DNA from: Rheinheimera sp.
GTDB lineage: Bacteria; Pseudomonadota; Gammaproteobacteria; Enterobacterales; Alteromonadaceae
Assembly: GCF_020217005.1 (NCBI RefSeq)
Contig: NZ_JAIWOI010000327.1
Span: 1-10,000, forward strand
Length of the DNA: 10,000 nt
Direction: 5' to 3'
Position numbers and translations under genes: made by a program. Of this stretch, positions 6,220 through 10,000 are shown piece after piece (within the stretch, counting starts at the first letter, position 1; the number at the start of each line of letters is the position of its first letter). The notes beneath the pieces are model-generated. The model saw nothing but the letters and a program-made list of their open reading frames with translations. It made no database searches and was not told where the DNA came from.

Positions 6220-6849
6220 ATGCGTCCATTAACACCAAGACAAGCCGAAATTTTGCAACTGCTTAAAGATCATCAGGCCGCTTCAGGTATGCCGCCGACG
6301 CGGGCTGAAATAGCGACTCAGCTGGGGTTTAAGTCCGCCAATGCCGCTGAAGAGCATTTAAAAGCTCTGGCGAAAAAAGGTTTTATTGAAATGATGCCTG
6401 GTACGTCCCGGGGTATTCGTTTGGTTGAAGATGAAGCCGTCAATGATGTTGAAGAGGAAGAGCCAGGTTTACCATTGATTGGTAAAGTCGCTGCAGGCCA
6501 ACCTATTTTGGCTGCAGAGCATATTCAACAGCGTTACCAGCTTGATGCCAGCTTGTTTAAACCTAATGCCGATTTTTTATTAAAAGTGCAGGGCATGAGT
6601 ATGAAAGACATTGGAATTCTGGATGGCGATCTGCTGGCCGTGCATAAAACTACTGAAGCTAGGCAAGGTCAAATTGTGGTCGCTAGAGTGGAAGACGAAG
6701 TCACTGTAAAGCGTTTCCGTCGTGAAGGCCAAATGGTTTATCTGCATCCGGAAAATGGCGATTTTGATGTCATCAAAGTGGACCTCAGTCAACAGCATTT
6801 TGCCATTGAAGGCCTCGCCGTTGGCGTGATCCGCACTAGCAGCTGGTAA
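6220..6849 (+). CDS. lexA: LexA repressor, SOS response regulator
   Basis: LexA represses SOS DNA-damage genes and cleaves itself when RecA is activated. The N-terminal winged helix (1-70) has the recognition region [26 protein letters not shown] split over residues 25-50. The C-terminal S24 peptidase domain has the cleavage site A92-G93 (KVAAGQP), the catalytic serine S127 in GMSM and lysine K164 in VTVKR. Relative to E. coli (A84-G85, S119, K156) all are shifted by eight residues, because the acidic linker ([14 protein letters not shown], 70-83) is longer. The ATG at 6220 gives the standard N-terminus MRPLTPRQ. There is no clear Shine-Dalgarno; the nearest purine run is AGG at 6206-6208, inside operator 2. 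The gene is autoregulated through the two SOS boxes and followed by its own terminator; it is probably monocistronic. Confidence 0.98.
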   Translation: MRPLTPRQAEILQLLKDHQAASGMPPTRAEIATQLGFKSANAAEEHLKALAKKGFIEMMPGTSRGIRLVEDEAVNDVEEEEPGLPLIGKVAAGQPILAAEHIQQRYQLDASLFKPNADFLLKVQGMSMKDIGILDGDLLAVHKTTEARQGQIVVARVEDEVTVKRFRREGQMVYLHPENGDFDVIKVDLSQQHFAIEGLAVGVIRTSSW

Positions 6850-6884
6850 AAAAACCACCTGTCTCAATAGTTTGCTAAAATCTG

Positions 6885-6923
6885 AAGCACTGGTAAGACC
6901 TGTTGGTTTTATCGGTGCTTTTT
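6885..6923 (+). terminator. Rho-independent terminator of lexA
   Basis: AAGCACTGGTAAGACC (6885-6900) pairs over 16 positions, three of them G-U, with GGTTTTATCGGTGCTT (6905-6920) around the tetraloop TGTT. The stem runs straight into a five-T tract (6919-6923). It lies 35 bases after the lexA stop codon. Confidence 0.85.
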
Positions 6924-6952
6924 CATTCTTCGGGTTTACTTCTGTCTGTTCC

Positions 6953-6983
6953 TTGACTAATTGTTAGATGCAACTGATAACAA
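6953..6983 (+). promoter_or_regulatory. Candidate cox operon promoter with overlapping dyad operator
   Basis: TTGACT (6953-6958) and GATAAC (6976-6981) are 17 bases apart and form a plausible sigma-70 promoter for the cox genes. A perfect inverted repeat, TTGTTA (6961-6966) N11 TAACAA (6978-6983), covers the spacer and the -10, a classic place for a repressor operator. The leader would be about 130 bases. The remainder of the gap (6990-7107) shows AT-rich stretches (for example AATAATAAGAAT near 7027) but nothing else I can name. Both promoter and operator are inferred. Confidence 0.4.
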
Positions 6984-7107
6984 AACAAACAAATCAGTGC
7001 ACCGGTTTAAGTGAATTAAATCGGGACAATAATAAGAATGGCAGTTGCGGACCAAAGACGAAGTAGGGTGTGTGTCTTTTAATCTGCAATTTGCTTTGTG
7101 CAAAGAC

Positions 7108-7117
7108 AGAGGAGAAG
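7108..7117 (+). promoter_or_regulatory. Ribosome binding site deciding the coxB GTG start
   Basis: AGAGGAGAAG lies just upstream of the GTG at 7122, with GGAG seven bases from it. The in-frame GTG at 7098 has no such site and would put arginines ahead of the signal peptide. Confidence 0.8.
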
Positions 7118-7121
7118 TCAC

Positions 7122-8255
7122 GTGGCGAAAACCAGTTATCTGTGTTGGTCGCTGCTAACCTTTTTGCTTGCGTTTTCGACGCAGTCTGCAGAAATGCCTT
7201 TGAACATGACTCAAGGGGTTACAGAAATCAGTCAGCAGGTTTACCACCTGCATATGAAGATTTTTTACATTTGCTGTGCAATAGGGGTAGCGGTATTTGG
7301 GGTGATGTTTTGGTCCATCATCCACCATCGTAAATCGAAGGGCGTCGAGCCTGCCCAGTTTCATGAGAGCACCAAAGTAGAGCTACTTTGGACTGCTTTA
7401 CCTGTTGTTATTCTTATTTTAATGGCGATACCCGCCACCCAAACCCTGATAGCGATGGAAGATACCTCCGAAGCTGATGTGACAGTGCTTATCACTGGCT
7501 CGCAGTGGAAATGGCACTATAAATACATGGACCACAAAGTAGAGTATTACTCTCTGCTGGCCACACCCCGCAAGCAAATCGATAACAAGCTGAAAAAGGG
7601 CGACAACTATCTGTTGGAAGTTGATAGGCCTTTGGTGATCCCAACTGGCAAAAAAGTACGCTTTTTAGTTACCTCAGATGACGTGATCCACTCTTGGTGG
7701 GTGCCGGCTTTTGCTGTGAAAAAAGACGCGAACCCGGGCTTTATCAATGAAGCCTGGACTAAAGTTGATCATCCTGGTGTTTACCGCGGTCAGTGCGCTG
7801 AACTTTGTGGTAAGGACCATGGTTTTATGCCGATAGTGGTGATAGCTAAAGATCAGGCCGATTTTGATCAGTGGATAGCTCAGGAAGCCGCGACTCAAGC
7901 TGCAGCCAAAGCCGAAGAACAAAAACTGCTGTCGATGAATATGAGCAAAGAAGAGCTAATGGCTTTAGGTGAAAAAACCTATATGGGCTACTGCGCTGCC
8001 TGCCATCAACCGACAGGCATGGGTATTCCTGGTGTTTTCCCCGCATTGAAAGGCAGCAAAATGGCATTGGAAGATTTACCTGGTCATATCGACATAGTGC
8101 TGAACGGTAAAACCGGCACTGCCATGCAGGCTTTTGCTAAACAGCTGAGTTTAAGTGAAATTGCAGCAGTGATTACCTATGAGCGTAATGCCTGGGATAA
8201 CAATACAGGCGATCTGGTGCAAGCTGCCGATATCGCCAAAGCACAAAAACCATAG
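7122..8255 (+). CDS. coxB: Cytochrome c oxidase subunit II with fused haem-c domain
   Basis: Subunit II takes electrons from cytochrome c into the CuA centre and on to subunit I. From the GTG at 7122 the product has 377 residues: a signal peptide (1-23, likely cleaved at QSA-E), two membrane helices (about 47-68 and 88-110), and a periplasmic cupredoxin domain. The aromatic electron-entry motif QWKWHYKY is at 128-135. The full CuA ligand set is present: H190 in VIHSWW, C225, E227, C229, H233 and M236 in CAELCGKDHGFM. After an Ala/Glu-rich linker (252-278) comes a class I cytochrome c domain with CAACH (291-295) and a likely axial methionine M335 in GTAMQAF. This fusion marks a caa3-like oxidase. 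It is first in the operon; its stop codon is fused to the coxA ribosome binding site. Confidence 0.97.
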   Translation: MAKTSYLCWSLLTFLLAFSTQSAEMPLNMTQGVTEISQQVYHLHMKIFYICCAIGVAVFGVMFWSIIHHRKSKGVEPAQFHESTKVELLWTALPVVILILMAIPATQTLIAMEDTSEADVTVLITGSQWKWHYKYMDHKVEYYSLLATPRKQIDNKLKKGDNYLLEVDRPLVIPTGKKVRFLVTSDDVIHSWWVPAFAVKKDANPGFINEAWTKVDHPGVYRGQCAELCGKDHGFMPIVVIAKDQADFDQWIAQEAATQAAAKAEEQKLLSMNMSKEELMALGEKTYMGYCAACHQPTGMGIPGVFPALKGSKMALEDLPGHIDIVLNGKTGTAMQAFAKQLSLSEIAAVITYERNAWDNNTGDLVQAADIAKAQKP

Positions 8256-8259
8256 GGGG
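8254..8259 (+). promoter_or_regulatory. coxA ribosome binding site overlapping the coxB stop
   Basis: The AG of the coxB stop TAG (8253-8255) begins the Shine-Dalgarno AGGGGG, five bases before the coxA ATG. The stretch TAGGGGGCG is repeated exactly at the coxA-ctaG junction (9858-9866). Confidence 0.8.
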
Positions 8260-8264
8260 CGCAG

Positions 8265-9860
8265 ATGAGTACTGTTACTACAGATCCACATGCTCATGCT
8301 GAGCACGAGCATCACCATGGGCCAGCGAAAGGCTTAAAACGCTGGCTTTATACCACCAACCACAAAGATATAGGCACTTTGTATCTGCTGTTTGCACTGA
8401 CGATGTTTTTTATCGGCGGAGCTATGGCTATGGTGATCCGGGCCGAGTTATTTCAACCTGGTTTGCAGATAGTGCAACCCGACTTTTTCAACCAGATGAC
8501 CACAGTACATGGCCTGATTATGGTGTTTGGTGCTGTGATGCCAGCCTTTACCGGTCTGGCCAACTGGCTGGTGCCTATGATGATAGGCGCACCAGACATG
8601 GCCTTGCCACGGATGAACAACTGGAGCTTCTGGATCTTACCTTTTGCCTTTAGCATCCTGCTGCTGTCTTTATTTATGGAAGGCGGTGGACCTGGTTTTG
8701 GCTGGACTTTTTACGCTCCACTATCCACCACCTACAGCAGCGACAGCACAGCACTTTTCGTGTTCTCTGTTCATATCATGGGTATTTCATCCATTATGGG
8801 CGCTATCAACGTGATAGTGACCATTATGAACCTGCGCGCTCCGGGCATGACCTATATGAAAATGCCTTTGTTTGTCTGGACCTGGTTTATTACGGCTTAC
8901 CTGCTGATTGCTGTAATGCCTGTACTGGCCGGTGCTGTCACTATGGTGTTAACCGATAAGTATTTTGGTACCAGCTTCTTTGATGCCGCCGGTGGCGGTG
9001 ACCCTGTGTTATTCCAGCATATTTTCTGGTTTTTTGGTCACCCTGAAGTCTACATCATGATTTTGCCAGCCTTTGGTATTGTCTCAAGCATAGTGCCTAC
9101 TTTTGCCCGTAAACCGCTATTTGGTTATGCCTCTATGGTCTACGCCACATCCAGTATCGCGCTGCTGTCCTTTTTAGTCTGGGCGCACCATATGTTCACC
9201 ACCGGCATGCCGGTGTTTGCAGAGCTGTTTTTTATGTATTGCACCATGCTAATCGCAGTGCCGACCGGGGTGAAAGTCTTTAACTGGGTGGCCACTATGT
9301 GGCGCGGGGCTATGACCTTTGAAGTGCCGATGATGTTTGCGCTGGCCTTTATTGTGCTCTTTACCATAGGGGGCTTCTCCGGCTTGATGCTGGCCATTAC
9401 GCCTGCCGATTTCCAGTACCATGACACCTACTTTGTGGTTGCACATTTCCACTATGTGTTAGTCACAGGCGCTATCTTCTCCATTATGGCGGCTGCGTAT
9501 TATTGGTTACCAAAGTGGACAGGTCATATGTACGACGAAACTCTGGGGCAATGGCATTTCTGGTGTTCGTTAATTTCAGTCAACGTGCTGTTTTTCCCTA
9601 TGCATTTTGTCGGCTTAGCCGGTATGCCACGACGGATCCCGGACTATGCCCTGCAATTTGCTGACTTTAATGCGCTGATCAGCATTGGTGGTTTTGCCTT
9701 TGGTTTATCTCAGCTGTTGTTTGTCTGGCTGGTGGTGAAATGCATTAAAGGCGGTGAAAAAGCCACAGCTCAGGTATGGGAAGGCGCTGAGGGCCTGGAA
9801 TGGACTATCCCTTCGCCAGCACCTTATCACAGCTTTACTACACCACCTGAAATCAAGTAG
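8265..9860 (+). CDS. coxA: Cytochrome c oxidase subunit I (haem-copper, A-type)
   Basis: This is the catalytic, proton-pumping subunit that reduces oxygen to water in the inner membrane. The 531 residues contain about twelve hydrophobic helices. Haem ligands are H82 (TTVHGLIMVFG, low-spin haem), H394 (high-spin haem) and H396 (low-spin haem) in VVAHFHYVL. CuB ligands are H259, H308 and H309 (GHPEVY and WAHHMF), with Y263 the expected cross-linked tyrosine. The D-channel residues D111 (GAPDMALPRMNN) and E261 (GHPEVY) and the K-channel lysine K337 (VPTGVKVF) identify an A1-type pump. The N-terminus is unusually histidine-rich: six His in residues 9-18. Only nine bases separate it from coxB, and ctaG follows eight bases after its stop. 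Confidence 0.98.
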   Translation: MSTVTTDPHAHAEHEHHHGPAKGLKRWLYTTNHKDIGTLYLLFALTMFFIGGAMAMVIRAELFQPGLQIVQPDFFNQMTTVHGLIMVFGAVMPAFTGLANWLVPMMIGAPDMALPRMNNWSFWILPFAFSILLLSLFMEGGGPGFGWTFYAPLSTTYSSDSTALFVFSVHIMGISSIMGAINVIVTIMNLRAPGMTYMKMPLFVWTWFITAYLLIAVMPVLAGAVTMVLTDKYFGTSFFDAAGGGDPVLFQHIFWFFGHPEVYIMILPAFGIVSSIVPTFARKPLFGYASMVYATSSIALLSFLVWAHHMFTTGMPVFAELFFMYCTMLIAVPTGVKVFNWVATMWRGAMTFEVPMMFALAFIVLFTIGGFSGLMLAITPADFQYHDTYFVVAHFHYVLVTGAIFSIMAAAYYWLPKWTGHMYDETLGQWHFWCSLISVNVLFFPMHFVGLAGMPRRIPDYALQFADFNALISIGGFAFGLSQLLFVWLVVKCIKGGEKATAQVWEGAEGLEWTIPSPAPYHSFTTPPEIK

Positions 9861-9866
9861 GGGGCG
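9858..9866 (+). promoter_or_regulatory. ctaG ribosome binding site overlapping the coxA stop
   Basis: The coxA stop TAG (9858-9860) runs directly into GGGGCG, three bases before the ctaG start at 9869 after TT. It repeats the nine-base TAGGGGGCG of the coxB-coxA junction and suggests coupled translation. Confidence 0.75.
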
Positions 9867-9868
9867 TT

Positions 9869-10000
9869 ATGGCACTGAAGCATCAACCTATAGTGGTTAA
9901 ATTATGTCTGCTGACGGCAGCCATGTTTGGTTTTGGTTATGCCTTAGTGCCTTTGTACGACGTATTTTGTGATTTAACAGGCCTGAACGGTAAAACCTCC
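9869..10000 (+). CDS. ctaG: Cytochrome c oxidase assembly protein CtaG/Cox11 (3' truncated)
   Basis: The first 44 codons are present and the frame is open to the right edge. Cox11-type proteins are anchored by one N-terminal helix and deliver copper to the CuB site of subunit I from the periplasmic side. The visible part has a short cytoplasmic start (MALKHQP), a membrane helix (about residues 8-27, IVVKLCLLTAAMFGFGYALV) and the conserved PLYDVFCDLTGLNGKT, with the family cysteine at residue 34. The CFCF copper-binding motif expected later in the protein is beyond the window. Position right after coxA is the usual one. This is the Cox11 family, not the unrelated CtaG of Bacillus. Confidence 0.92.
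   Translation, partial: MALKHQPIVVKLCLLTAAMFGFGYALVPLYDVFCDLTGLNGKTS

Noticed and set aside
6848..6860. AAAAAAACCACCT right after lexA repeats the left arm of the tesB/plsB terminator (3607-3619).
   Set aside because: No matching GGTGG-T7 arm follows, so it cannot form the same hairpin. It is short, low-complexity sequence, and lexA has its own terminator further on.
6139..6901. A 12-base inverted repeat flanks lexA: AGGTCTTACCAG (6139-6150) and CTGGTAAGACCT (6890-6901).
   Set aside because: A few 12-base matches are expected by chance within 10 kb, and the right copy is already explained as part of the lexA terminator stem. There is no target duplication or transposase.
7090..7105. Hairpin TTTGC-N4-GCAAA just before the coxB ribosome binding site as a riboswitch or thermometer.
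   Set aside because: The stem is only about five AT-rich base pairs and does not pair with the Shine-Dalgarno.
7098..7121. An upstream in-frame GTG for coxB.
   Set aside because: It would add an arginine-rich stretch before the signal peptide and include the strong Shine-Dalgarno within the coding part.
9140..9452. Open frames antisense to coxA, and similar ones opposite plsB, lexA, coxB and the DUF885 gene.
   Set aside because: They lie inside genes with unmistakable conserved products, have no start signals and encode compositionally odd sequences.

Overview
The window looks like ordinary core chromosome of a gammaproteobacterium. LexA and its operator, PlsB and TesB are close to the Escherichia coli proteins in sequence and residue numbering. 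The cytochrome c oxidase operon, the DUF885 metallopeptidase and the small lipoprotein point to an aerobic, probably aquatic Alteromonadales/Rheinheimera-like lineage rather than an enteric. This placement is inferred from protein resemblance only. No mobile element, CRISPR array, tRNA or rRNA was seen, and codon use looks even throughout.

Layout. Positions 1-824 hold the C-terminal half of a DUF885 zincin-like peptidase. Positions 945-1445 hold an unrecognised membrane-anchored protein, convergent with a two-gene minus-strand unit (2168-1465): an EVE-domain protein and a 76-residue unknown joined by an ATGA overlap. A divergent intergenic region leads to a small lipoprotein (2321-2623) with a Cys-TGS-Cys motif, then tesB (2720-3589). 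tesB and plsB converge on a perfect 16-bp bidirectional terminator. plsB (6097-3659, minus) and lexA (6220-6849, plus) diverge from a compact regulatory region holding two SOS boxes and a good sigma-70 promoter. A strong hairpin terminator closes lexA. After 272 bp with a candidate promoter and dyad operator comes a cytochrome c oxidase operon: coxB with a fused haem-c domain, coxA, and the start of ctaG (cox11), which runs off the right edge.

How the genes work together. CoxB and CoxA form the catalytic core of an A-type (caa3-like) terminal oxidase, and CtaG delivers copper to CoxA. Their stop codons are fused to identical Shine-Dalgarno sequences, suggesting coupled translation. LexA represses itself through the operators in front of it. 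PlsB starts phospholipid synthesis and TesB hydrolyses acyl-CoA, so both act on the acyl-thioester pool, although they are transcribed separately. I found no convincing new multi-gene system. The most interesting points are the lexA start lacking a clear Shine-Dalgarno and abutting the operator, the dyad over the predicted cox promoter, the EVE/76-residue coupled pair, and the small Cys-TGS-Cys lipoprotein.
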